This document shows positions 27,697 through 35,842 of a stretch of 64,000 nucleotides of DNA, one piece after another. The DNA is taken from NCBI GenBank assembly GCA_016200325.1, contig JACQEZ010000020.1:372001-436000 (forward strand), written 5' to 3'. Under the pieces are notes generated by a model that saw only the letters and a program-made list of their open reading frames with translations, was not told the DNA's origin and did no database searches. The position numbers were made by a program, and so were the translations under genes. Source of the DNA: Candidatus Manganitrophaceae bacterium. Its GTDB lineage: Bacteria > Nitrospirota > Nitrospiria > SBBL01 > Manganitrophaceae. Position 1 is the stretch's first letter, and the number at the start of each line of letters is the position of its first letter.

Positions 27697-28215
27697 TTAT
27701 TTTTTCTTGATCATGCCGCAGGCCACCCGGGGGCCGGCGTTGCCGATCGGATCGCTCTTTTCGTCATCGGGAGCGACGTGGATGACCAGGGCGGTCCCTT
27801 CGGTTTGGAGGAGGGAGTTTTTTCCCTCGTTAAAAGTCACCCGTTTTGTCGTCACCTCTGTTTTGACCGTTCCATCCGGTCCGACCGTTAGGTTCGGAAG
27901 GTCTCCGGCATGAGGGCCTTCCGAGCTTTGCAGACCATGCTTCTTTCCCTCCGGGTTGAGATGTCCTCCGGCGGTTTTGAAATCGGGGCCTTCACATTTT
28001 CCTGCGGCATGGATGTGAACGCCATGCTGTCCGGGGGCAAGCTTCGAGGCCTCAATCGCGATCTTCACGCCGTCTGATCCCTCCGTAAAGGTCGCCGTGC
28101 CGATTTTCTCTCCTTGACCGTTTTGGAGATCGGCCTCTCCCTTCGATACGTTTTCCGCAGAGGCGACGCCCACCCACAATAAGAGTCCGGACGCAATTAG
28201 GGCGATGTGGTTCAT
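27697..28215 (-). CDS. sodC: Periplasmic Cu,Zn superoxide dismutase
   Basis: About 172 residues with a signal peptide (MNHIALIASGLLLWVGVASA). Metal ligands are visible: HGVHIHAAG (two Cu His), GGHLNPEGKKHG, GPHAGDLPNL (Zn region) and ALVIHVAPDD (last Cu His). The disulfide cysteines are in KCEGP and VACGMI. It dismutates superoxide outside the cytoplasm. The start at 28215 has AGGAGGG 8 nt upstream; longer in-frame starts would bury the signal peptide. Confidence 0.94.
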   Translation of the reverse strand: MNHIALIASGLLLWVGVASAENVSKGEADLQNGQGEKIGTATFTEGSDGVKIAIEASKLAPGQHGVHIHAAGKCEGPDFKTAGGHLNPEGKKHGLQSSEGPHAGDLPNLTVGPDGTVKTEVTTKRVTFNEGKNSLLQTEGTALVIHVAPDDEKSDPIGNAGPRVACGMIKKK

Positions 28216-28276
28216 CTGCATTCCCTCCTTTATTCTTTTCATGATGAGTGAAGTGCTATCCCGTGGTGAGGTAGAG

Positions 28277-28305
28277 AGTATAGGAGGGTTCATCCGAGGA
28301 GTCAA
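28277..28305 (-). promoter_or_regulatory. Sigma-70 promoter for sodC
   Basis: Reading the minus strand: TTGACT (5/6), a 17-bp spacer and TATACT (5/6), giving a leader of about 55 nt. sodC is therefore likely transcribed on its own rather than only by read-through from eboE. Confidence 0.65.
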
Positions 28306-28328
28306 GCCGGGTGCGTCTGCAGGGTCGC

Positions 28329-29585
28329 TTATGCCGCATCGGGGGTTCGGTCCGACCGGTTTTCTTTTCCGATCATTTTTAAACGGCCGAGAACCCAGCG
28401 GTACTCTTCCGTCATGGCGTCGAGGCGATCCCGCCGGAGCTCCGGCGGTAAAAACTCCCAGCCATATGTCTCAATTTCCAGATGCTGCGTCAACCCCTTT
28501 TCTCGCACCCGCCGAAGAAGCACTTCGGTCTCTTCTCGGGTCGATCGGCAATAGCCGAATTCTGACACAAAAAGCGGCAGATGAAAATGAATCCGCCACG
28601 TCCGCTGCTCGCGGCTCCAGGGGATCGGATACAGATCGCTGAGATCGGCATACCGGCGAAGCGTGCCGTTCGACTCCCGTTCGACCACCTGATGAAGATA
28701 GATCGACTCCCGGAAAGGATCAAGCTGGCGTCCGATCTCGATGAGGCGGTCTCGGTCAGGCGGCACCGCCACCTCCATCGCCGCGCTGATCTGAACTTTG
28801 CCGATCCGAATTTCTGCACGCGAGAGGCGATCGACCGCAGCGGCGGGCTCTTCATACGCCACCGCCATGTGGGAGGCGTCGTAACAGATGCGAATGTGTT
28901 TTAAAAGATTGCGCTCCGCCTGTTGAACCGATGTCCAGGTCTGCCGGGCGAGGAGAGGTGCGCCGATCGGGAGAAGATAGCGCTGATAAAAATCGAGGAT
29001 ATCCCCGCTGTTCTCGAGTAAGCCGTCGGGCTCCGGCTCAAGGTCGAGATGAATTCTCTTTCCCGTCTCCCGCCGGACCGAGACGAGCGCCGAGGCGATC
29101 CGAGCCAGATTCTGAACGATCGACTCCCAGGTCGAGGGGTCGTTTGCAATCATCCACCGCTTATAAGTCAACGGCGAGGTGGAGATGCCGCCGTCGATCC
29201 CCTCGGGAAGGAGCCGCCGGAGAATCTCAATCAACCGGAGCGTATAGTGAACGCGCATGTCGGTTCGCCAGTCGGGGGCGAAGACCCCGGCTTTAATCCG
29301 TTGCCGATGAAAAGCGCCGAAGGGAAAGCCGTTGAGGGTGAAAAGATAGAGGCCGTTCTCATCCAGGAAGGCTTTGAAGCGGTCCATCTCCTGTCCGCTC
29401 AAGAGCGCTTCGCTCTCCCGTGAGGAGAGGCGCAGTCCCAGACCGAACGGCGCATGGGGCGAGAGCCGTGCCTTGAGCGCCGGCGCGTAACGCTGAAGGT
29501 TGGAGAAGACCTCCGGCCAGCCGTTCGCCGGAAAAAGGTTGGAGCAGTAGGTGAGGTGGAGCGATGGATTAGGTCCGATCTGCAT
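28329..29585 (-). CDS. eboE: EboE-like TIM-barrel protein (metabolite traffic family)
   Basis: 418 residues. The N-terminus HLTYCSNLFPANGWPEVF, then FGLGLRLS, LFTLNGFPFGAFH, FAPDWRTDMRVHYTL and GGISTSPL match EboE of the eboABCDEF cluster, a xylose-isomerase-like barrel. That cluster is implicated in moving precursors of secondary metabolites such as scytonemin and eustigmatophyte-symbiont products; the reaction of EboE is unknown. The conserved His, Glu and Asp of such barrels (LDLEPEPDG, CYDASHMA, KVQISAAME) are present. No eboA-D or F gene is adjacent; the neighbours are a redox lipoprotein pair and sodC. The nearest GGAGGG lies far upstream of the ATG, so the start is less certain. Confidence 0.8.
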   Translation of the reverse strand: MQIGPNPSLHLTYCSNLFPANGWPEVFSNLQRYAPALKARLSPHAPFGLGLRLSSRESEALLSGQEMDRFKAFLDENGLYLFTLNGFPFGAFHRQRIKAGVFAPDWRTDMRVHYTLRLIEILRRLLPEGIDGGISTSPLTYKRWMIANDPSTWESIVQNLARIASALVSVRRETGKRIHLDLEPEPDGLLENSGDILDFYQRYLLPIGAPLLARQTWTSVQQAERNLLKHIRICYDASHMAVAYEEPAAAVDRLSRAEIRIGKVQISAAMEVAVPPDRDRLIEIGRQLDPFRESIYLHQVVERESNGTLRRYADLSDLYPIPWSREQRTWRIHFHLPLFVSEFGYCRSTREETEVLLRRVREKGLTQHLEIETYGWEFLPPELRRDRLDAMTEEYRWVLGRLKMIGKENRSDRTPDAA

Positions 29586-29665
29586 GGCTCACGCTGTCGA
29601 CCCTCCGGAGGAGCGACCTGTGCCGATCGTGCTTATTTCGGGTCATCGGTTCTTTCACTCCCGTT

Positions 29666-29678
29666 TGTAAAATTTACA
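29666..29678. promoter_or_regulatory. Palindrome in the eboE upstream region
   Basis: TGTAAAATTTACA is a 6-1-6 perfect palindrome in the 223-bp gap between eboE and the cytochrome c gene. It has the look of a dimeric-regulator operator. No strong promoter could be placed next to it. Confidence 0.35.
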
Positions 29679-29808
29679 CGATAACGGAGGTTTGGAAGAG
29701 CATCTTTCCCAAAGGGTGCACCGAGCGCGGGCCCGGTTTCCGCTCCGCATCTTTTATAGTTATCCTCTAATTCGGGGCTGGAATCAAGGCCGGGTGCAGG
29801 GATGCCGA

Positions 29809-30171
29809 TCATCCATGATGTCGGAGTATTTTGAGATAGGCGACGATCTGATCGAGGTCTGGGTCGGAGAGCTCTTCCTGAGAGAAAGCCGGCATCGCGC
29901 CGATCCCGTGGCGGACCTGAAATTTGATCATGAAGCCGGGGAGCGGTTTATTATTGAGCGCCGGACCGACCCCGGCCTCTCCCTTCGGATGACAGGGGCT
30001 GCAATGTTCCATGAAGAGCGCTTGACCTCTTTGCACGGAAGGCGAGGCGACCGACAAGGGCGAGGTGATCGGCTCGCTCCGTCGGGCCGATCCGCACCCG
30101 GCCGACAAAAGCAACCCGGCCAAAATAAAAAAGAACCGAAGCCGATCGGCCGCGCCGGGTCGGGGGGTCAC
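29809..30171 (-). CDS. Lipoprotein cytochrome c (single haem)
   Basis: 120 residues, starting at a GTG. A lipobox (LLLSAGC) follows a hydrophobic stretch, so the mature protein is lipid-anchored in the periplasm. One haem site CSPCH lies near residue 61. A candidate axial Met is in GAMPAFSQEEL, the usual position for class I cytochromes. The final helix (DLDQIVAYLKIL) fits the fold. Its start overlaps the stop of the upstream sugar-dehydrogenase-like gene by 4 nt (GTGA), so it is probably that enzyme's electron acceptor. Confidence 0.88.
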   Translation of the reverse strand: MTPRPGAADRLRFFFILAGLLLSAGCGSARRSEPITSPLSVASPSVQRGQALFMEHCSPCHPKGEAGVGPALNNKPLPGFMIKFQVRHGIGAMPAFSQEELSDPDLDQIVAYLKILRHHG

Positions 30172-31751
30172 CGCGACGCTCCTTTCATTGGGGGCGATGG
30201 GATCTTCCGAACGATCCGCCAGAGAACGCCGGTTCCTTGATATGGCTGCTCCTTCGCCATCGGCTCCGACGCGCCGGGTGGTTTTTTCATCTTCTCGCCC
30301 ATCGTCAAGACTCCAAAATCGACGACATAGAGGGCGGTCCCTTTCGGATTAAACCGGGCTGCCACCGGCCGCTCCAGCCCCCCGCCGCCGATCCGAGAGG
30401 CGGGGCCGTTCGTCGGTCCGCGATTTACGGCGAAGTCATTGATGATCCCGGTGCCCGGATCGACCCGGACCACCTTGAATCCGACCGGCGCGAAAACCTT
30501 CCCGGTGGCCGGCGCTTGATCGCCGAATTGGGCGATGAAGGCCTCGCCGATATAGCCGAAGTCGGTATTGCGGGAGAAGTCGAATCCGTTGGAGGAAGAG
30601 TGAACCTCCAGGACGGCGGCCGGTTTCGGTGGATCATTCGGGGGCTCGGAGAGAAGCAGGCGCGGCCGCTCCTTGCCGGGCGGGAGATAATGGTCTCCTG
30701 TGTTGAGAGGACGGGCGCCATGATAGTCGGGCCAGCCGTACCAGGTGCCCGGCGTGATCTTCCAGAGGAGATCGCCCGCCCCGTGGACCGGCCGGCTCCC
30801 CCGGTCGTCATAAGCGTTGTCGGTGACATAAAGTTCCCCGGCCGGGGAGAGGGCCAGCCCAAATGGGTTTCTAAATCCCCACGCGACCAGCTCCGGTGGT
30901 TCTCCCTCTTTTCCGAGTCGGAAGATCGCACCGCTACAGGGAACCTGCCCGGAGATCACCTGGCCCGCTTGGGTGGGGGTGCCGAAGGGAGAGAAGGCGC
31001 CGGTAACGACCGGTTGATCCGCGCCGGGGTGCCTTGGGTCTTTGCGCGGATCTCTGGAGGTGTAGTTCTCCCCCTTCAGCGTCACATCTTTACACGGAAT
31101 GTCATGTCCCACCGGGTTGCGCAGAAGCCAGCCGAAGTGGGCATTGTCCTCGCCGACGATGCCGGCATTGGTATACGTTCCGATGGCGAAGTAGATCGCG
31201 CCGTCGGGACCGATCACCGGCCCGTTCGTATGGTGGTCGCCGGTGCTCGGGAGGTGATCGATCAGCGGATGGATCGTTCCGTCGGGGGTGATCCGGAGGA
31301 GCCGCCCGCCCAGCAGCTCTCCTCCCTCCGCCACATAGAAATCCCCTTGGTAAAAAGCGACGCCGGTCCAGGGGCCGTTTTTTTCTCCCGATGCGATCAC
31401 GCGCGTTGTTCCGTCCGACTCGATCCGAAGGAGACGCGGGATCGTCCAGACCTCGCCGTAGGAGTAACCCGACTCCACGACATAAGGAACGCCCGCATCA
31501 TCGAAAGCAACGCCGGTCGGAAAGGTCAACCCGGTGGCGACCGCCTCGATCTCATATCCGCCCGAAAGGGCAACGCTGGAGGGGGAGACTTGTCGCGGCG
31601 GATGGAAGACGGTCTGCCCTCCCCCTTCGGACGTTCGCAATGTGTAGCATCCGGTAAAGAGGAGCCCGAATATGATGATGAGTGGAATGACCTTTGCCCC
31701 GGATGGAGCTCGGACCGGGTCGATCTGACTTCGCTGAATGTCCACAGGCAT
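30168..31751 (-). CDS. PQQ-dependent sugar/aldose dehydrogenase-like lipoprotein
   Basis: About 527 residues. A lipobox (FGLLFTGC) near residue 33 follows a hydrophobic span. The mature part is a beta-propeller of the soluble glucose/sorbosone dehydrogenase type: TGVAFDDAGVPYVVESG, GPVIGPDGAIYFAIGT, WGFRNPFGLALSPAGELYVTDN and ALYVVDFG are the expected blade motifs. Such enzymes oxidise sugars or related alcohols using PQQ, though quinone dependence is inferred from the family. It is coupled by a 4-nt overlap to a cytochrome c lipoprotein. I chose the ATG at 31751 (GGAG upstream) over a start 99 nt earlier. The 240-bp region upstream holds no gene and no convincing promoter. Confidence 0.82.
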   Translation of the reverse strand: MPVDIQRSQIDPVRAPSGAKVIPLIIIFGLLFTGCYTLRTSEGGGQTVFHPPRQVSPSSVALSGGYEIEAVATGLTFPTGVAFDDAGVPYVVESGYSYGEVWTIPRLLRIESDGTTRVIASGEKNGPWTGVAFYQGDFYVAEGGELLGGRLLRITPDGTIHPLIDHLPSTGDHHTNGPVIGPDGAIYFAIGTYTNAGIVGEDNAHFGWLLRNPVGHDIPCKDVTLKGENYTSRDPRKDPRHPGADQPVVTGAFSPFGTPTQAGQVISGQVPCSGAIFRLGKEGEPPELVAWGFRNPFGLALSPAGELYVTDNAYDDRGSRPVHGAGDLLWKITPGTWYGWPDYHGARPLNTGDHYLPPGKERPRLLLSEPPNDPPKPAAVLEVHSSSNGFDFSRNTDFGYIGEAFIAQFGDQAPATGKVFAPVGFKVVRVDPGTGIINDFAVNRGPTNGPASRIGGGGLERPVAARFNPKGTALYVVDFGVLTMGEKMKKPPGASEPMAKEQPYQGTGVLWRIVRKIPSPPMKGASR

Positions 31752-31991
31752 CTCTGACTCCGGCAGGATTTCTTCTCGGTTTAGCGTGTTGAATGTAAGT
31801 TGGCCGACCAAGGCGATTTTGTAGCCGATGGGAGAGGGTGCAACCTGCATACCTGAGAAGGAGCGGTTTCAAAGAGGTATTTAGGAAATGGGTGAAAAGG
31901 AGTGCAGAAGAGTCGCAGCCCCCTTCGTTCCGGGCGGAAAATGAAGAAGAGAGCATTGATCCGATGAATAAGGAAATCGGATGAGAAAAAA

Positions 31992-32843
31992 TTAGCGCTG
32001 AAACTTTCCGGCGAGGGTTTCGGCGATGACCCGGCTGCGGGCCCACCAGGAGAGTCGGATCTGCCGGTCGAGGACGACCAAAGGATCCCGGTCGATCCGG
32101 TCGATCATCGCAACATAAACATTTCGCATCAGCGAGACGGCGAGCCGCGCATCCTCTTCGATGCAAGGGATCAACTTCTCTGATTCGTTGAAGTAGCCCC
32201 GGACCCGGCCGATTTGAAAGGTCATCAGTCGAAGAAAGGCCTCATTTTTCACCCGGGCCGTCAGCTCCCCCTCCGAATAGCCGGCCGCTTCGATCTCCTC
32301 CAGCGGCAGGTAAATCCGCCCGCGGCCTAAATCTTCTCCGATGTCGCGGAGGATGTTCGTCAGCTGGAGCGCCGTCGAGAGGGCCCGTCCATATTCGACG
32401 CCGCGCGGATCGCGGTAGCCGAAGACGGGGAGGGAGAGGTCGCGAATCGTCGTGGCGACGAGGTCGCAGTAGACCAGGAGCGAATCGAACGTCGGATAGC
32501 GGTTGTAGAGGAGGTCCATCCGGCACCCTTCGATCAATCCCTCGAAGCCTTTCTTCGGAATTGGATAACGTTTTAATGCATCGGCGAGGGCAATCGTAAT
32601 CGGATGGGTCGGCCGCTGGTCGTAGCATCGATCCAACTCCTCCTGCCAGGCTTTGAGCAATTCTTCCAGCGGGGCCGCCTGCTTTTCATCGACGAGGTCG
32701 TCGGCATAGCGGCAGAAGGCATAAACGGCATAGATCGCATTCCGTTTCGGGAGGGGAAGAAAGCGGAAGCCGACCGAGAAGTGCGGTCCGCAGCGATGGG
32801 TCAGGCGGCGACAGTAGTCGTAGGCTGATTCAACCGAGGTCAT
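31992..32843 (-). CDS. Trans-isoprenyl diphosphate head-to-head synthase (HpnD/phytoene synthase family)
   Basis: About 283 residues. Two Asp-rich motifs of the squalene/phytoene synthase family are present: YADDLVDE near residue 45 and TNILRDIGEDLGRGRIYLP near 165. FLPLPKRNAIYAVYAFCRYADD matches the bacterial HpnD/CrtB branch. It joins two prenyl diphosphates to presqualene-PP or phytoene. The start at 32843 overlaps the stop of the oxidoreductase gene (ATGA); longer starts read into it. Without hpnC/hpnE beside it, HpnD and CrtB cannot be told apart. Confidence 0.87.
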   Translation of the reverse strand: MTSVESAYDYCRRLTHRCGPHFSVGFRFLPLPKRNAIYAVYAFCRYADDLVDEKQAAPLEELLKAWQEELDRCYDQRPTHPITIALADALKRYPIPKKGFEGLIEGCRMDLLYNRYPTFDSLLVYCDLVATTIRDLSLPVFGYRDPRGVEYGRALSTALQLTNILRDIGEDLGRGRIYLPLEEIEAAGYSEGELTARVKNEAFLRLMTFQIGRVRGYFNESEKLIPCIEEDARLAVSLMRNVYVAMIDRIDRDPLVVLDRQIRLSWWARSRVIAETLAGKFQR

Positions 32844-33982
32844 GGCTTGATCGGGCCCAACTCGGGCGTAGTGGAAGGGGGTTTTTCTCGACACCAGTGG
32901 GGGGAGAGCCGGTGGACGCAGCGTCCCCGCCCGCGCCAGCCCCACTTGATCGCCGGGAGGAGCAGCCGCTTCCACCATGGTGACTGATGCCATTTGCCGA
33001 GATAATCTTGTAAGTCGCCCCGGCCCGATTGCTGGATGAAGATCCGAAGGCCGGTGTTTCCGCCGAGCTCATAAAGAAATCGATTCACCAAGCTGACCTC
33101 CTGGGCCGGCCCGAGCGCCTCTTTCCAGAGGCGGTCGTAAGGGGTCTGTTTGATCACACTCTCCGCCGCCAAAAATCCGGTCGTGAGCGCATAGCGGATG
33201 CCAAGCCCGAAGAGATAATCTTGAAACCCGCCCGCTTCCCCGACGAAGCGGCGGCCGTCCGCCTCCGCCGATTCCTTCAGGCTGAAGTTCATAAAAGAGT
33301 AGCCGGTTTTTTCATCCCGGATCGGAAAGGTCGCCAGCTCTTGAAACCGGCGGAACGATCGATCGAAGTAGTCGTTGATCCGGGAGAAGTCGCGGGTGAT
33401 CGCGCAGCCGAAGGTCGCTGCGCCCTCGAGGACGAAGAGATAGGCATAGCCGCCGGGGGAGAGGTTCATGTCGAAGAGGACCCAGACGGTGTCGGGGAGC
33501 GAGGTGGTGAAGGTCATCTCTTTCGCAAGGCCGTCGGGGGTCGCCGGACCGGTGGCGACGATCGTTGCCTCCTCCGGTTTGATCCGCGTTTTATAGTGGA
33601 TTTTCGCTCCCGCCGCGAGCGCCTGGGCGAGGAGGCCGCGGTCGAGCGTCTCTCCTTCGCTGCCGCGACGAATGAAATAGGCATAGGGACGGCGGCTCGT
33701 CACCGCCTGGGAATGGAGCCGATCGTCGAAAAAGGTGGCGTTCTGGGTCGGCCTGAGATAGAAATTGACGGCGAGGCCGAATCGCTTGAGCATCTCCGTT
33801 ACATCTTCGGCGCGGCTCATATTTTCGATCACCTGGAAATCGCCGATAAAGCGGGCGCCGACCGCTTCGCGCGCTTCAAAAAGCTCGACCTCATATCCGG
33901 CGCGCGCCAGGGCGATCGCCGCCGTCAGACCCGACGGGCCGGCCCCTGCGATCTTGATTTTTCTCCCGCTCTCTCTGACCAT
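32840..33982 (-). CDS. FAD-dependent oxidoreductase (geranylgeranyl-reductase-like)
   Basis: 380 residues. The N-terminal dinucleotide fold reads IAGAGPSGLTAAIALARAGY followed by an acidic strand end (ELFEA). A second FAD motif (RFVGEAGGFQDYLFGLGIRYA) lies near residue 265, as in geranylgeranyl reductases and related flavoproteins. It shares a 4-nt overlap with the isoprenyl synthase, so its substrate is probably that synthase's product or another isoprenoid. The C-terminal tail is Arg/Trp/Pro-rich. It is not a typical HpnE or CrtI, which begin differently. Confidence 0.78.
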   Translation of the reverse strand: MVRESGRKIKIAGAGPSGLTAAIALARAGYEVELFEAREAVGARFIGDFQVIENMSRAEDVTEMLKRFGLAVNFYLRPTQNATFFDDRLHSQAVTSRRPYAYFIRRGSEGETLDRGLLAQALAAGAKIHYKTRIKPEEATIVATGPATPDGLAKEMTFTTSLPDTVWVLFDMNLSPGGYAYLFVLEGAATFGCAITRDFSRINDYFDRSFRRFQELATFPIRDEKTGYSFMNFSLKESAEADGRRFVGEAGGFQDYLFGLGIRYALTTGFLAAESVIKQTPYDRLWKEALGPAQEVSLVNRFLYELGGNTGLRIFIQQSGRGDLQDYLGKWHQSPWWKRLLLPAIKWGWRGRGRCVHRLSPHWCREKPPSTTPELGPIKP

Positions 33983-34047
33983 CCGGTCTATTCCTTATGG
34001 TTCCTTGCGGCGACTTTCGAGGCGCTCTTTTCACTTTACCGGCAGGG

Positions 34048-34076
34048 ATTTTATCGGATATACTACCGGCTGTCAA
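34048..34076 (-). promoter_or_regulatory. Sigma-70 promoter for the oxidoreductase-isoprenyl synthase operon
   Basis: Minus strand: TTGACA (6/6), a 17-bp spacer and TAAAAT (5/6), with about 60 nt to the start codon at 33982. Confidence 0.7.
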
Positions 34077-34080
34077 ACAG

Positions 34081-34112
34081 GGTAGAATGCGGTCAGCCCT
34101 CCGCGTTCTACC
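34081..34112. promoter_or_regulatory. 12-bp inverted repeat between divergent operons
   Basis: GGTAGAATGCGG and CCGCGTTCTACC pair at 11 of 12 positions (a G-U pair at the twelfth in RNA) around an 8-nt loop. It lies 5 bp upstream of the -35 of the minus-strand promoter and about 110 bp before the ThyX-like start. No T-run follows, so an operator or leader structure is more likely than a terminator. Confidence 0.5.
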
Positions 34113-34210
34113 GCCGGCGAAAGAAAACAAGATCCCTTCTGAAATGGAAGGGAGTGCGCTTTTTCTTAATTCTAACGGAGCGCAGGGGCTGAACGCTGAA
34201 AGTGAATTTT

Positions 34211-34234
34211 TGGAGTTGTCTATGGAGTTGTCTA
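34211..34234 (+). repeat. 12-bp tandem duplication spanning the ThyX-like start codon
   Basis: TGGAGTTGTCTA occurs twice in direct succession. The start ATG lies across the junction, and the first copy supplies the GGAG ribosome site, so the duplication places a translation signal in front of the gene. Confidence 0.6.
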
Positions 34235-35778
34235 TAAAGGATCGTTTTCTCTCCCCCGAGCCGCTGGTCGTTTTAGAAAAAGCCTTTATGCAGCCGTTTA
34301 AGAATTTTGTCGCGACGGCGAAGACCTGCTACTCGAGCAAAGGAGTCATCCGGGAAAAAGATCTGGGAGAGGGGTACGATCTCCTGGCACAGAGCATCTA
34401 CCAAGCCGGTCATCATACGACGCTCCAACATGCCCATTTTCAGTTCTCGCTCACGAACGTCTCCCGCCAGTTCATCTGGTCTTTCCTGCATAGCCATCCC
34501 TTTTATAACTCCGAGCAGGTGAGTCAGCGCTATGTCGCGATCAAACCGGAGAGCGTTTCGATTCCACCGCTTTCGGGCGAGGCGCTCGATCTCTACCTCG
34601 CCGGCGTCCAGACGCAGATGGGGGCGTATCAAAAGCTCAATGAGCTGCTCCACCCGCTGGTCGATGCGGAGTATGCGCGGCTCTTCCCGCGGCAGCGACG
34701 GAATTTTAATCGCGATGTGAAGAAGAAGTCGCAGGAGATCGCCCGCTATGTCGTTCCGATCGGCGCGTTTGCCTATCTCTATCATACGATCTCCGGAATC
34801 ACCCTCCTCCGCTATTATCGTCTCTGCCAACAGTACGATGCCCCGCTGGAGCAGCGCCAGGTGGTGGAGAAGATGGTCCAGCTTCTCATCGAGTTCGATC
34901 CGGAATATGAAAAGATTTTGGAGCAACCTCTTCCGATCGAGTCGACGCCGGAGTATCAGTTTTACCAAAATCATCTCGAAATCCGGACGGCCCATACGAC
35001 CGATCAATTTCTAGACGAATTCGATGCCTCTCTTGAAGGCCGAACCTCGAAGCTGGTCGATTATAAGATGAACCAGGAGGCGGTCCTGGCGCAGTCGGTC
35101 CGGGAGGTCTTGGGGGTCCCGCGCGCGCTCCTCGACGATGCGGCGGCGGTGCGCCTGGCGCTCGATCCGGGGGAGAACCGGCTGTTGGGAGAGTCGCTCA
35201 ATTTAACGACCTTGTCCAAACTGAGCCGGACCCTCTTCCATCCCTCCTACACCTTCCGGAAAAAACTTTCGCACACCGCCGATTCTCAAGATCAGCGTCA
35301 TCGGATGACCCCGGCGTCGCGGCCGATCCTCGCCGCGCATGTGAGCGATCGGCCCGACTACATCACCCCGGCGTTGATCCAGGTCGATTCGAAAGTGGAA
35401 GCCTACTATCAAGAGGTGATGGAGCGTTCCTGGGAGCGGTTTACCCGGCTCAAGCGGCTCGGCGTTCCGCTCGAGTATGCGCTCTACCTCTTGCCGAACG
35501 CCCTCTCGGTCCGGTTCACTGAATCCTCCGATCTGCTCAACCTGCATCACAAGCATGCGATGCGCCTCTGCTACAATGCGCAGGAGGAGATCTGGCGCGC
35601 CTCGCTCGACGAAGCGCAACAGATTAAAGAGGTTAACCCGGCGATCGGCGGCTATCTTCTTCCCCCCTGCACCCTTCGAAACATGGCCGGCACCCGGCCG
35701 GTCTGCCCGGAAGGGGAGCGCTACTGCGGCGTCAAAGTCTGGCGGCTCGACCTGTCGGAGTATCAGAGAATCATCTAA
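34222..35778 (+). CDS. Tandem ThyX-like protein (FAD-dependent thymidylate synthase family)
   Basis: About 518 residues, twice the length of normal ThyX. Both halves show the ThyX plan (TTLQHAHFQFSLTNVSRQF in the first; ALSVRFTESSDLLNLHHKHAM in the second). The signature RHRxxSxxxxSxR is altered in the first half: HSHPFYNSEQVSQRY at about 90-104 keeps His, the last Ser and the last Arg only. The second half has SHTADSQDQRHR near 350. ThyX makes dTMP from dUMP using FAD and methylene-THF. Long tandem homologues are annotated as ThyX, but activity here is uncertain. No thyA is in view. The ATG at 34222 has GGAG upstream. Confidence 0.75.
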   Translation: MELSIKDRFLSPEPLVVLEKAFMQPFKNFVATAKTCYSSKGVIREKDLGEGYDLLAQSIYQAGHHTTLQHAHFQFSLTNVSRQFIWSFLHSHPFYNSEQVSQRYVAIKPESVSIPPLSGEALDLYLAGVQTQMGAYQKLNELLHPLVDAEYARLFPRQRRNFNRDVKKKSQEIARYVVPIGAFAYLYHTISGITLLRYYRLCQQYDAPLEQRQVVEKMVQLLIEFDPEYEKILEQPLPIESTPEYQFYQNHLEIRTAHTTDQFLDEFDASLEGRTSKLVDYKMNQEAVLAQSVREVLGVPRALLDDAAAVRLALDPGENRLLGESLNLTTLSKLSRTLFHPSYTFRKKLSHTADSQDQRHRMTPASRPILAAHVSDRPDYITPALIQVDSKVEAYYQEVMERSWERFTRLKRLGVPLEYALYLLPNALSVRFTESSDLLNLHHKHAMRLCYNAQEEIWRASLDEAQQIKEVNPAIGGYLLPPCTLRNMAGTRPVCPEGERYCGVKVWRLDLSEYQRII

Positions 35779-35842
35779 GTATTCAGGCCCCTCACTCAAA
35801 AATACATTTACGAGTTCTCATCTAGCCCCTTAGCCATATTTA

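Noticed and set aside
30237-31757. A 506-codon plus-strand open frame opposite the sugar-dehydrogenase-like gene
   Set aside because: The minus strand has a lipobox, propeller motifs and a coupled cytochrome. The plus translation has no recognisable motif.
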